Positions 19,003-27,064 of a stretch of DNA of 32,594 nt are shown here, in pieces (position 1 is the stretch's first letter; every line of letters starts with the position of its first letter). A program made the translations under genes and the position numbers. Source of the DNA: a bacterium (lineage in GTDB: Bacteria > Actinomycetota > Acidimicrobiia > Spongiisociales > Spongiisociaceae). The stretch covers positions 1-32,594 of the forward strand of contig JAPPFW010000011.1 in assembly GCA_028821575.1 (NCBI GenBank). The letters run 5' to 3'. The notes under the pieces are model-generated. The model was not told where the DNA came from. It saw only the letters and a program-made list of their open reading frames with translations, and made no database searches.

Positions 19003-20376
19003 TCAGGTCCAGCCGGGCGGGGGTCTCGATGCCACCAGCCCGAGGCGCTCCAGTACCTCCCCGACATCGAGCAGCAACTCCTCCTCTCCCCAGGGGGCGA
19101 TCAACTGCACCGCCGGAGGGGGCGTCCCGTCGTCGGCGAGGGGCAGGGAGATCGCCGGGCAGCCCAACACGTTGACCATTGACGTGAAGCCGCCCAGTAC
19201 GTCGCCGGTCCAGAGGGGTTTCCCGGCGACCACGATCTCGGCGACCCCGATCGTCTTGCGGTTGTGGCCGACCGTCGGCGTCAGGATCAGGTCGTATTCG
19301 GAGAAGATCCTCCGGGCCGCCTGGACTGTGCCCGCTCTCCAACGCCGCGCCTGCGTGTACTCGTCGATCGTGGTGCGGATCGCTGTCTCCACCCGCTTCC
19401 GGACCTCAGGTCCGTAAGGCTTGCCGGGGTCGTCGATCCATTGCCGATGGGTAGCGGCTGCCTCGGCGGCGGACAGCGCGGCGCGGATCGGATCCGGGAC
19501 CAATGCCCGGTCCCGGAGCGGCTCGACCCTCGCGCAGGCCTCCCGCAGCCGGTCGTGGAACCCCTCGAAGGAGGTTCGGATCTCATCGGATGTCGGCACC
19601 CACTCGAGCCAGGGCACGGGCACGGCCACCCGGATCCGGTCCAGCGAGCCGAGCCGGCGACCTTGCCGATCCCGGGGGTCGGACCAGGGATCGCTGCGGT
19701 CGAACCCCTTCATGGCCGTGTACACGAGGCGGGCGTCTGCACAGGTGGTGGTCAGCGGTCCCACGGTGTCCATCGATCCGGCCAGCGGGAACACACCGGT
19801 GAGGGGGACCCGGCCGTGCGTCACCTTGAGGCCGACGACGCCGCACAGCGCGGCCGGCACCCTTACCGAGCCTCCGGTGTCCGTTCCGATGGCGGCGGGG
19901 GCCATGCCCGCCGATACGGCGACAGCTGACCCCCCGGACGACCCGCCCGGCGAGAGGCTGCGGTCCCAAGGGTTGCGAACCACCCCGAACCAGGGATTCT
20001 CGGAGGAGCCCCCGTACGCGAACTCGTCGAGCCCGGTGCGGCCCATGATGATCGCCCCGGCCGCCTCCAAGCGGTCGACCACCGGGGCCGACACCGCGGC
20101 TTCCTTCCGGTAGAAGCCCGACCCGGCGGTGGTTGTATGCCCGGCGTGATCGATCAGGTCCTTGAGGGCGATCGGGACGCCGGCCAGGGATCCGGCGCGG
20201 GATCCGGCGTCGACCCGGTCGGCCTGACGCAGAGCGCCGTCGGGGTCGAGTTCGGTGAAGGCGTTGAGGTCCGGGTTACGTGCCAGGGCTCTCTCGAGGT
20301 AGCCATCCACCACCTCGCGGGCGGTCCTGGCACGGGCGTGGACCGCCCGGACGATGGACTCGACGGGGCCTAGCAC
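19003..20376 (-). CDS. Amidase signature (GatA-like) family hydrolase, copy 1
   Basis: 457 aa from GTG 20376, chosen because the sequence around it (GTAGC...GACCGTG, then GPVESIVRAV) aligns with the start of copy 2. A GTG at 20421 would add 15 residues. The Ser-cisSer-Lys triad of the family is complete: K72 (IALKDL), S146 in PGGSSGGS and S170 in GTDTGGSVR. Members hydrolyse amide bonds in varied substrates. GatA itself works with GatB and GatC, absent here, so a stand-alone amidase is more likely; the substrate is unknown. It lies 224 bases downstream of copy 2 on the same strand. The C-terminal half is clearly diverged from copy 2. Confidence 0.9.
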   Translation of the reverse strand: MLGPVESIVRAVHARARTAREVVDGYLERALARNPDLNAFTELDPDGALRQADRVDAGSRAGSLAGVPIALKDLIDHAGHTTTAGSGFYRKEAAVSAPVVDRLEAAGAIIMGRTGLDEFAYGGSSENPWFGVVRNPWDRSLSPGGSSGGSAVAVSAGMAPAAIGTDTGGSVRVPAALCGVVGLKVTHGRVPLTGVFPLAGSMDTVGPLTTTCADARLVYTAMKGFDRSDPWSDPRDRQGRRLGSLDRIRVAVPVPWLEWVPTSDEIRTSFEGFHDRLREACARVEPLRDRALVPDPIRAALSAAEAAATHRQWIDDPGKPYGPEVRKRVETAIRTTIDEYTQARRWRAGTVQAARRIFSEYDLILTPTVGHNRKTIGVAEIVVAGKPLWTGDVLGGFTSMVNVLGCPAISLPLADDGTPPPAVQLIAPWGEEELLLDVGEVLERLGLVASRPPPGWT

Positions 20377-20600
20377 GGTCGCACAGCTACCGGATCGGTC
20401 GGATGTCTCCGGGTGGATCACGATCCAGGCTGCCCTTCCTCTTCACGCGTGCGAATGCTCCCGGGTCGTCTTCCATGCCGTCCGGTCGCCGGCACCGGCG
20501 CCGATCCCCGGCGGGCCGGTGCAGCCGAGCCTACCCGTGGCGCCGCACTCCGGTGTTCGGATCGATTCGCATCCCGCGTATCCGTGCCTGCGGGAACCGA

Positions 20601-21968
20601 TCACGTCGGCGGTGGGATCGAGACCGCCAGACCCGCTCTCTCCAGAGCCTCCCCGACGTCGAGCAGCAACTCCTCCCGGCCCCAGGGGGCGACCAGCTGC
20701 GCGGCCGGCGGTGGTATCCCCTCGTCCCGGAGGGGGAGGGATATGGCCGGGCAGCCCAGCACGTTGACCAGCGCGGTGTAGCCGGCCAGAACGTCGCGAT
20801 AGAAGACGGGCGCTTCTCCGATCCTGATGTCGTCCACACCGATGCGCTTGCGGGAGTGGCCCACAGTCGGAGTCAGGATCAGGTCGTAGCCGCTCAAGAT
20901 CTCTCTGGCCGCCTGGACGACACGGGCCCGCCAACGTAGCGCCTCGGTGTACTCGTCGGTGGTGATGCGCATGGCGAGTTCCAGGCGTTCCTGCACGTCG
21001 GTCCCGTACGGCTTGGTGGGATCGCCGAACCAGCGGCGGTGCACGGCCGCGCCCTCCGTGGCGGCCAGCCTGACCAGGATCGGCTCCGGCGCCAGATACG
21101 GTTCCTCCACCGGCTCCACCGTGATGCGGAGATCGCGCAGCCGGTCGCAGAAGGTCTCGAAGGAGCGGCGGGTCGCCGCCGAGGTCGGCACCTGATCCAG
21201 CCAGGCCACCGGCACAGCCGTCCGCAGCCCCTCCAGTGACCCGAGCCGCTCGGGAGCCGTGTCCGCGGGCTTCGACCAGGGGTCGCTCCGGTCGAAGCCT
21301 TTCATGGCCCTGTAGAGGATCCGGCAGTCGCCGCTCGTGGTCGCCAGCGGCCCGACCGTGTCCATGGATCCGGCCAGGGGGAACACGCCGGTGAGGGGGA
21401 TCCGGCCGTGGGTGACCTTGAGACCCACGATGCCGCACAGGGCAGCCGGCGTCCTCACCGAGCCTCCGGTGTCCGTTCCGATGGCGGCCGGCGCCATCCG
21501 GGCGGCCACCGCGGCCGCCGATCCGCCGGACGACCCGCCCGGTGACTGGTTGCGGTCCCAGGGGTTGCGAACCGCTCCGAACCAGGGATTCTCGGAGGAG
21601 AACCCGTAGGCGAACTCGTGGAGCCCGGTGCGGCCCATGATGATCGCACCGGCCGCCTTGAGGCGATCGACCACCGGGGCCGACACCGCGGCTTCCTTCC
21701 GGTAGAAGGCCGACCCGGCGGTGGTTGTATGCCCGGCGTGATCGATCAGGTCCTTGAGGGCGATCGGGACGCCGGCCAGGGATCCGGCGCGGGATCCGGC
21801 GTCGACCCGGTCGGCCTGACGCAGAGCGCCGTCGGGGTCGAGTTCGGTGAAGGCGTTGAGATCCGGGTTACGTGCCAGGGCTGTCTCGAGGTAGCCATCC
21901 ACCACCTCGCGGGCGGTCCGGGCACCGGCGTGGACCGCCCGGACGATGGACTCGACAGGTCCTTCCAC
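20601..21968 (-). CDS. Amidase signature (GatA-like) family hydrolase, copy 2
   Basis: 455 aa from GTG 21968, 10 bases after the stop of the DUF3048 gene, so it is probably cotranscribed with it. Catalytic triad K72, S146 (PGGSSGGS) and S170 (GTDTGGSVR) intact. The N-terminal half is almost the same as copy 1: 21710-21860 is identical to 20118-20268. The C-terminal half differs at many positions, including the likely substrate-binding segment. This pattern fits an old duplication with later gene conversion of the 5' half. The substrate is unknown. No Shine-Dalgarno is obvious, consistent with coupling to the upstream gene. Confidence 0.9.
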   Translation of the reverse strand: MEGPVESIVRAVHAGARTAREVVDGYLETALARNPDLNAFTELDPDGALRQADRVDAGSRAGSLAGVPIALKDLIDHAGHTTTAGSAFYRKEAAVSAPVVDRLKAAGAIIMGRTGLHEFAYGFSSENPWFGAVRNPWDRNQSPGGSSGGSAAAVAARMAPAAIGTDTGGSVRTPAALCGIVGLKVTHGRIPLTGVFPLAGSMDTVGPLATTSGDCRILYRAMKGFDRSDPWSKPADTAPERLGSLEGLRTAVPVAWLDQVPTSAATRRSFETFCDRLRDLRITVEPVEEPYLAPEPILVRLAATEGAAVHRRWFGDPTKPYGTDVQERLELAMRITTDEYTEALRWRARVVQAAREILSGYDLILTPTVGHSRKRIGVDDIRIGEAPVFYRDVLAGYTALVNVLGCPAISLPLRDEGIPPPAAQLVAPWGREELLLDVGEALERAGLAVSIPPPT

Positions 21969-21978
21969 GGTCAGGCGG

Positions 21979-23247
21979 CTACCAGACCAGTTCGGCGGTC
22001 TCCGGGTAGATCATTATCCAGAGCCTCCCCGGAGGCACCGTGATCGGATTACCGCGCGGGTCCGTGATCCTGAACCACTCGCCGGCGCTCTCCCGCCTCC
22101 AGCGGCCCTCCGAGAAGCGTCCCTGCCCGAACACGATCGCCCGGTTCTCGCCCACCGTGTTCCAGGCCGGCACGCACGAGCCGTCCCCCGTTGGGCAGTC
22201 CGTGTAGCGCTCCGCCATGAGCACGATGAGCACATCGGCTTCGATCTGGCCGGTCTCGTTACCGTCCCGGCTTCTCCAGAGGTGCGGTTCGCCTTCCGAC
22301 GACCGCAGGTATCTGGTCCCGTCCCAGCGCCACACGACGTCGACCTCGTCGCTCCAGTCGAAGAAGATGTAGCTGGCGGTCGCCCCCTCGGGACCGCTCA
22401 GGTCTCCCCGGTTGAAGAGAGTCGGAGGAGCCTTGCGCCCGTAGCCCCGTTCGGCTACCACGCGGCGGGCCTCGTAGGTGTTGACGTACAGGTTGTGGGG
22501 CGCCCTCCGCTCGTTCCAGCGGGCGGTCAGGGGAGGGCCGAGGTCGCCGATCAGCGGTACGTCGTTCCTGGTTATCTTGCGGGTGATCCATGGTTGGCCG
22601 CCACTGATCAGCAGCACCCCCTCCAGCGGCCTCACCAAGGTCCAGTCGGTGGGCCGGGCCGAGCGCATGGGCCCCAACCAGTCGGAGTCGGAGTTGTGGA
22701 ACAGGGCGATGAACCTGGTAAGACCGCCCTCGACCACCAGTTCGTACACCGCGTCGGCCTTCTCGATCCCCGACTGCGGTTGGGCGTTCCAATGGTTGTC
22801 CATCTTGACGGCCACCAGCTTGCGGTCGAGGAGGTTGACGTCTTCCACCGGTAGCCCTGTCACGGGTGAGACCGGGCCTGAGTAGGCGGTCGTGGTGGGC
22901 CCGGCGGTGGTCTCCGGTGGGGACTCCTCGTTGCTGGTGGGCCCCGCGGTGGTCTCGGTGGTGGACTCGTCGGCGTTGGTGGGTGCGTCGGCGTTGGTGG
23001 ATGCGGCGGCGGTGGTACCGGTGCCGGCCGGCGCCGTGTCGGTGGGCGATTCCTCCGCCGGCTGGGTCGGCGCTTCGCCGGTCGTATCGACCGCGCCGCT
23101 CTCAGGGCCGGGCTCTGCCCCGGCGGTGGCGGTGGTCGTGTCCGAGGATGCGGCCGTGACGGAAGCGGTGGGGGCAGGATCGTCACCGCCGCACGCGAGC
23201 GTGAGGAGCAGCCATACGATGAGCCCGGCCGGCAGTTTTCGCGACAT
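21979..23247 (-). CDS. DUF3048 (YerB-like) lipoprotein
   Basis: 422 aa from ATG 23247. The signal peptide ends in lipobox LTLAC, lipidated C19, followed by GGDD. A long Thr/Ala/Glu/Pro-rich tether (about 24-122) has imperfect repeats such as TTAGPTSNEESPPETTAGPT. The globular domain begins SPVTGLPVED and contains KMDNHWNAQPQSGIEKADAVYE, GGLTRFIALFHN, GPMRSARPTDW and a C-terminal WGxL-type half (PPGRLWIMIYP), typical of DUF3048. The family is extracytoplasmic and has no established biochemical function. It is first in a probable operon with amidase 2. Confidence 0.88.
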   Translation of the reverse strand: MSRKLPAGLIVWLLLTLACGGDDPAPTASVTAASSDTTTATAGAEPGPESGAVDTTGEAPTQPAEESPTDTAPAGTGTTAAASTNADAPTNADESTTETTAGPTSNEESPPETTAGPTTTAYSGPVSPVTGLPVEDVNLLDRKLVAVKMDNHWNAQPQSGIEKADAVYELVVEGGLTRFIALFHNSDSDWLGPMRSARPTDWTLVRPLEGVLLISGGQPWITRKITRNDVPLIGDLGPPLTARWNERRAPHNLYVNTYEARRVVAERGYGRKAPPTLFNRGDLSGPEGATASYIFFDWSDEVDVVWRWDGTRYLRSSEGEPHLWRSRDGNETGQIEADVLIVLMAERYTDCPTGDGSCVPAWNTVGENRAIVFGQGRFSEGRWRRESAGEWFRITDPRGNPITVPPGRLWIMIYPETAELVW

Positions 23248-23372
23248 AGCGCTCAGAGTGTCTCAGAAACGGACCGCCAATTGCAACGACCTAGCGACGC
23301 GACGTAAGTATGTGCCAACCAATTCTGTCGGGCTTCCGGGATGGAGGAGGGGTCGATTCGGGGAACACCCTC

Positions 23373-23396
23373 CCAGCAACCGGCAACCGGCGACCG
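23373..23396. repeat. Tandem heptamer repeat, site 2
   Basis: CCAGCAA, CCGGCAA and CCGGCGA, then CCG, abut the stop of the sodX gene. The period is seven and the pattern CCRGCRA resembles sites 1 and 3. Confidence 0.55.
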
Positions 23397-23798
23397 CTAC
23401 GGGAGCCGCCGGACTCCGCTTAGCGGCCAGTAGCGGGCTACGGCAACCGAGTGGATCTGCTCGCGGGTGATCGGGCCGCTCGACCGGCTGTCGTGGGCGG
23501 AGCCGGGTCGGTTGTCTCCGAACACGAAGAAGGAACCCTGAGGCACCGGCCAGTGACCGTCCGGACGGGTGGCGGCGGACCACCAAGGATCGTCGAACGG
23601 GATTCCGTCGATCATGAGAACCCCCGCCTCCACGCTCACCGTCTCCCCAGGGAGTCCGATCACCCGCTTGACGAGGTAGCGGTCGCCGGTCCGGAACACG
23701 ACGACATCCCCGCGCCTGGGTGCGCGGCCGTTGCGGATCAGGCGGGTCAGCAGGTAGTCACCGGGCGCCAGGAGGGGTTCCATAGAGTGGTCGGCCAC
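23397..23798 (-). CDS. sodX: Nickel superoxide dismutase maturation protease (S26 signal-peptidase-like)
   Basis: 133 aa from GTG 23798, the only conventional start; the true protein is probably longer. Catalytic Ser/Lys dyad: S5 in HSMEPLLAPGD and K44 in YLVKRVIGLPGE. Box GDNR (94-97) and HDSR (102-105) complete the S26 fold. Short single-domain S26 proteases next to sodN are the NiSOD maturation proteases that cut the SodN leader to expose its metal-binding His. Here the gene is divergent from sodN. Upstream in frame, codons read IITSLALFAWFRTRFSRFE without a stop until TAG 23873-23871, and an AGGAG lies nine bases before an ATC at 23855. The GTG start would leave the catalytic Ser at residue 5 with no membrane segment. 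An ordinary small signal peptidase I is the alternative. Confidence 0.8.
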   Translation of the reverse strand: MADHSMEPLLAPGDYLLTRLIRNGRAPRRGDVVVFRTGDRYLVKRVIGLPGETVSVEAGVLMIDGIPFDDPWWSAATRPDGHWPVPQGSFFVFGDNRPGSAHDSRSSGPITREQIHSVAVARYWPLSGVRRLP

Positions 23799-23864
23799 CT
23801 CGAAGCGGCTGAAGCGGGTTCGGAACCATGCGAACAGGGCGAGTGACGTGATGATGGCGTTCGG

Positions 23865-23869
23865 CTCCT
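23865..23869 (-). promoter_or_regulatory. Ribosome binding site upstream of sodX, facing a non-ATG codon
   Basis: AGGAG (23869 down to 23865) stands nine bases before ATC 23855 in the sodX frame. No ATG, GTG or TTG of that frame lies within range, so either AUC (or the later CUG at 23837) is the start or there is a base error. Confidence 0.45.
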
Positions 23870-23966
23870 ATCGGTTGGGCGGGCGAGGCGATGCCCGGTT
23901 GCGCCGGTGGGCCGGCGGCGAGTGTATTGTCAGGCGGGCAGTACAACTAATCACGAAGGAGAAGAA

Positions 23967-24383
23967 ATGGGGATCTTCAAGCCGTCGAAGCTGGCCCACG
24001 CCCACTGCGACCTGTTCTGTGGCGTGTACGACCCGGCCCAGGCCCGGATCGAAGCCGAGTCGGTCTTGCAGGCGGCCAAGAAGTACCACGGCAGCGACGA
24101 CGAGGTCTTCCGTTCCCGGTGCATCGCCGTCAAGGAATCGCAGGCCGAGTTGGTCAAGCATCACCTGTCGGTGCTCTGGACCGACTTCTTCAAGCCCCAC
24201 CATCTGGAGAGGTTTCCGGAGTTGCACGGCATGTTCTGGAACGCCATCAAGGCGGCGGGGGATGCCAAGAAGTCGACAGACCCGTCGGCGGCGGAGGATC
24301 TGATCGCCCAGATCGACGGTATAGCCGACGTGTTCTGGCAGACCGACGAGTCCGCCAACGTAGGCCTCTACCCGCCTTCCTGA
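23967..24383 (+). CDS. sodN: Nickel-containing superoxide dismutase
   Basis: 138 aa from ATG 23967, chosen because AAGGAG (23956-23961) lies five bases upstream. The product converts superoxide to peroxide and oxygen. A 12-residue leader (MGIFKPSKLAHA) precedes the nickel hook HCDLFCGVY: H13, C14, C18 and Y21 correspond to H1, C2, C6 and Y9 of mature NiSOD. Usual enzymes have Pro at position 5 (HCxxPCGxY); here it is F17. The rest (DPAQARIEAESV, KHHLSVLWTDFFKPHHLE, LHGMFWNAIKAAG) matches the four-helix NiSOD fold. Cleavage before H13 is required for activity and fits the neighbouring divergent sodX. No NiSOD-type nickel transporter is seen nearby. Confidence 0.95.
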   Translation: MGIFKPSKLAHAHCDLFCGVYDPAQARIEAESVLQAAKKYHGSDDEVFRSRCIAVKESQAELVKHHLSVLWTDFFKPHHLERFPELHGMFWNAIKAAGDAKKSTDPSAAEDLIAQIDGIADVFWQTDESANVGLYPPS

Positions 24384-24429
24384 ACACCGGGCGGCACCCG
24401 CTCGGGAGCCGGCCCGCGGGCGGTGGTCT

Positions 24430-25191
24430 CTACTCGCCGACCAGATCCCGGCGCCTCAGCAGGGTTCCGGTCAGCATGACCGAGATCAACGCCATCGCCG
24501 CCACTTTGGCGGCGGCCCCTCCCGCTCCGATCGTCACCCGGCCGAGTATCTGATCAACCGCGTCGTACGTGTCGGGCGTCACGGCCGCGAAGTCGGCCCA
24601 GGCGGACAGGACGGTGCGGTAGATGGAGGATGCCTGGATCCCCTCGATGATGCTGGCGAGGATCCCCTCCCATAGAAACAGGTAGCCGAGGCCGACCAGC
24701 GTCGCCCGGTTCAGCACCAGCCCGAGCGGCACGAACAGGGCAGCCGAGGCGAGGCTCTGCACTGCGACGGCGGCGGTGGTGGCGATCCCGAGGGACCAGT
24801 CGCCGCTCATGAGCGCGGCCACCAGCCAGGTGATGAGCACGCCCGCCTCCAGGATGACGAACGACGAGATGGCGGCGCCGATCAACGCGCCGAGTGCGAT
24901 GACCGGGCGTGACACCGGTTTCATCAGCAGGAAGGGAAGGGTGCGGGCCTTTCTCTCCTCGCCGAGCGCTGCGGTGGACACCACGAGGGCGGCCACGGGG
25001 TAGAGGGTGCCCATCCCGAGGGTGAAGGTGACGTTGTGGTACATCTCGGCCGCGAAATCGTCGGAACGGCTCAGGGCCACCAGGAAGATCAGCGGCGCCG
25101 GCGAAGCCGTGAGCAGGAACATGACGATCGACCGCCGGAGCCTCATCAGGCGGCCGGCGATCGAGCCCACGATCAGGAACAGGGCCTTCAT
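24430..25191 (-). CDS. ABC-2 type transporter permease, last gene of a four-gene ABC operon
   Basis: 253 aa, starting at ATG 25191, which overlaps the stop of the upstream ATPase gene (ATGA). About six hydrophobic helices and the ABC-2 pattern: an N-terminal helix (SIVMFLLTASPAPLIFLVAL), an extracellular loop, then GTLYPVAALVVSTAALGEERKARTL before a coupling-helix region (PFLLMKPVSRP), and C-terminal helices. The EERKARTL...KPVSR text resembles NatB/YhaP-like permeases where the loop meets the ATPase. It probably forms a complex with the adjacent ATPase. The exported substrate is unknown. Confidence 0.82.
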   Translation of the reverse strand: MKALFLIVGSIAGRLMRLRRSIVMFLLTASPAPLIFLVALSRSDDFAAEMYHNVTFTLGMGTLYPVAALVVSTAALGEERKARTLPFLLMKPVSRPVIALGALIGAAISSFVILEAGVLITWLVAALMSGDWSLGIATTAAVAVQSLASAALFVPLGLVLNRATLVGLGYLFLWEGILASIIEGIQASSIYRTVLSAWADFAAVTPDTYDAVDQILGRVTIGAGGAAAKVAAMALISVMLTGTLLRRRDLVGE

Positions 25192-26144
25192 CCCAGGTCC
25201 ACCAGGTAGCGGAAGACGCTGTCCAGCGACTCATCCTCGGGGGATACCTTGGTGATCCGGGCGCCGGCCTCGCGAGCGGCCATAGCGATGTCCCCGCCGA
25301 GAGCCCGGGCGTCCCCGGTCCTGATCTCGACGCCGGCAGCATCGACCCCAACCGCCTCCACCCACTCGCCGGCGAGCAGCCTGCGCGCCAGCGGTCGCGG
25401 CCGGTCGGTGTCGATCCGGATCCTGCGGGGCTTGTCGGACATGGCGTCGCGCAGCGCCGCCACCGTTCCCGCCGCCGCCACCCGGCCGTCCACCATCGCC
25501 ACCACCCTGCCCGCCATACGCTCCACTTCGGCCAGGACGTGGGACGAGACGATGATCGTGCGGCCTTCCTGCCCGAGGCTCACGAGCAACTCGATGAGGC
25601 GGGCGCGCTGGATCGGGTCGGTACCGTTCAGGGGCTCGTCGAGTAGCAGCACCTTCGGGTCGTGGACCAGGGCGGCCGCCACCTTGGCCCGCTGTCGCAT
25701 GCCCTTGGAGTAGGTGGACAGCCGTCGGTCGGCGTCGCTGGTCAGATGCACCGTCTCCAGCGCTCGTCGAGCGGCCGCCGGTGCCCCGTCGGCCTTCGAC
25801 ATGGCGGCGCTCCACTCGACGAAACGCCGGGCGGTCATGTGCCCGTACACGGCCTCGTCCTCCGGCACGAACCCCACCTGCCGGTAGACGCCGTGCCTCT
25901 TCTTCGGAGGGAGTCCGAGGATGGTCGCCTTACCCGACGACGGCACCAGCAGGCCGGCGAGGACACGTAAGAGGGTGGTCTTCCCGGCCCCGTTCGGTCC
26001 CAGCAGGCCGGTGACGCCCGGTCCGAAGGAGCAGTCCACCTCCGACACGGCCACCTTCGCTCCGAACCACTTCGACAGGCGGGCCGCCACCACGGTGGCC
26101 TCCTCCACGTGGAGGGCGTCGGTCGTCCTGGCGGGGGCGGTCAC
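25188..26144 (-). CDS. ABC transporter ATP-binding protein (second ATPase of the operon)
   Basis: 318 aa from GTG 26144, which overlaps the upstream permease stop as GTGA; the longer open frame upstream is a shadow of that permease. Walker A GPNGAGKT (49-56), signature YSKGMRQR (145-152), Walker B VLLLDEP (165-171) and H-loop H202. The text LNGTDPIQR after Walker B replaces the usual SGLDP-type D-loop context. A C-terminal regulatory-like region follows (about 220-318), as in NatA/CcmA-like ATPases. It powers the ABC-2 permease encoded just downstream. Confidence 0.92.
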   Translation of the reverse strand: MTAPARTTDALHVEEATVVAARLSKWFGAKVAVSEVDCSFGPGVTGLLGPNGAGKTTLLRVLAGLLVPSSGKATILGLPPKKRHGVYRQVGFVPEDEAVYGHMTARRFVEWSAAMSKADGAPAAARRALETVHLTSDADRRLSTYSKGMRQRAKVAAALVHDPKVLLLDEPLNGTDPIQRARLIELLVSLGQEGRTIIVSSHVLAEVERMAGRVVAMVDGRVAAAGTVAALRDAMSDKPRRIRIDTDRPRPLARRLLAGEWVEAVGVDAAGVEIRTGDARALGGDIAMAAREAGARITKVSPEDESLDSVFRYLVDLG

Positions 26145-27064
26145 GTCAGTCTCCGGTAGCGCCAACCGACGAGGGCCATGCTGAGCACGGCGAGGCTGAC
26201 CACCACGGCCAGGGACACTCCCGGGCCGAACCCGGCCTGGGCGGGTATCCATTCGGCGGACTCGTGGACTCCGAAGATCCAGTCCCTTATATACCTGGGA
26301 TGCTGCTCGGTGGCCAGCAGGCTGGCCCAGCGGGTGCCCGGTGCCTCCTCGACCGCTTCCTGCAGGAACAGGGCCACCAGGTTGAGACCCAGCGATCCGG
26401 CCAGGAAGGCTGCGGCGGCACCCCCCACCCGGTTGACGAAGGCGGCCGTCAGGAAGCTGAGGGAGGCGTGCAGCACGAAGTAGCCGAGTGCCGCCAGCGG
26501 GACCTGCCAGAGGATGTCGGTGGTCCGGCCGAGGTAGGAGAGGAAGCCTTCTCTGGAAAGCGCAGCCATCCCGAGGTGGAGGAGGAGTTGGGGGACCAGC
26601 CAGAAGCTGAGGATCACGGCGGCGTAGGCGAGCGCCTTCCCCAGCAGGTAGTCGCGGAGGGCCAGCGGTCGTGAGAAGTAGACGTTGAGAACCCCCTCGG
26701 TCCGGTCCGGTATCAGCAGCTGTGCCCCCGCGTACGCGGCGAACAGCAGCGCCACCACGGAAATGAAGTCGAAGTACCCGCGGTAGCGGGGGATGAGATC
26801 TGCGGGTCCTTCGGAGACGGGTATCTGGGACGTGGCCCACGAGATGGCCACCAGGACCACGACCGACGCCAGCGCCAGGACGATCAGAGCCCAGGGGAGC
26901 AGTTTCCGCTTCGCCTTGCGACGTAGCCCGATGACCCTGCGGAACCCCTCCCTCACGATGGCCCGGATGGCTCCGCGCCGACCCGTACGGGTCCCTTCGT
27001 AGTGTCGGTAGCCGCGGTCGACGATGATCGCCTCTTCGCGAACCTCGGGCCGCGGCTCAGCCAT
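26141..27064 (-). CDS. ABC-2 type transporter permease (first permease of the operon)
   Basis: 307 aa from ATG 27064 (MAEPRPEVREE), chosen because it overlaps the upstream ATPase stop by eight bases; an earlier ATG at 27094 is less likely. A long basic cytoplasmic N-terminus (GYRHYEGTRTGRRGAIRAIVREGFRR) precedes about six helices. RTEGVLNVYFSRPLALRDYLLGK (from about residue 122) is the typical ABC-2 coupling region. The last helix ends SMALVGWRYRRLT. It presumably pairs with the ATPase upstream, giving two ATPase-permease pairs in one operon. Confidence 0.85.
   Translation of the reverse strand: MAEPRPEVREEAIIVDRGYRHYEGTRTGRRGAIRAIVREGFRRVIGLRRKAKRKLLPWALIVLALASVVVLVAISWATSQIPVSEGPADLIPRYRGYFDFISVVALLFAAYAGAQLLIPDRTEGVLNVYFSRPLALRDYLLGKALAYAAVILSFWLVPQLLLHLGMAALSREGFLSYLGRTTDILWQVPLAALGYFVLHASLSFLTAAFVNRVGGAAAAFLAGSLGLNLVALFLQEAVEEAPGTRWASLLATEQHPRYIRDWIFGVHESAEWIPAQAGFGPGVSLAVVVSLAVLSMALVGWRYRRLT

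Noticed and set aside
19003..21968. Amidases as GatA of the tRNA amidotransferase
   Set aside because: No gatB or gatC nearby and two tandem copies. The signature alone only supports the amidase family.
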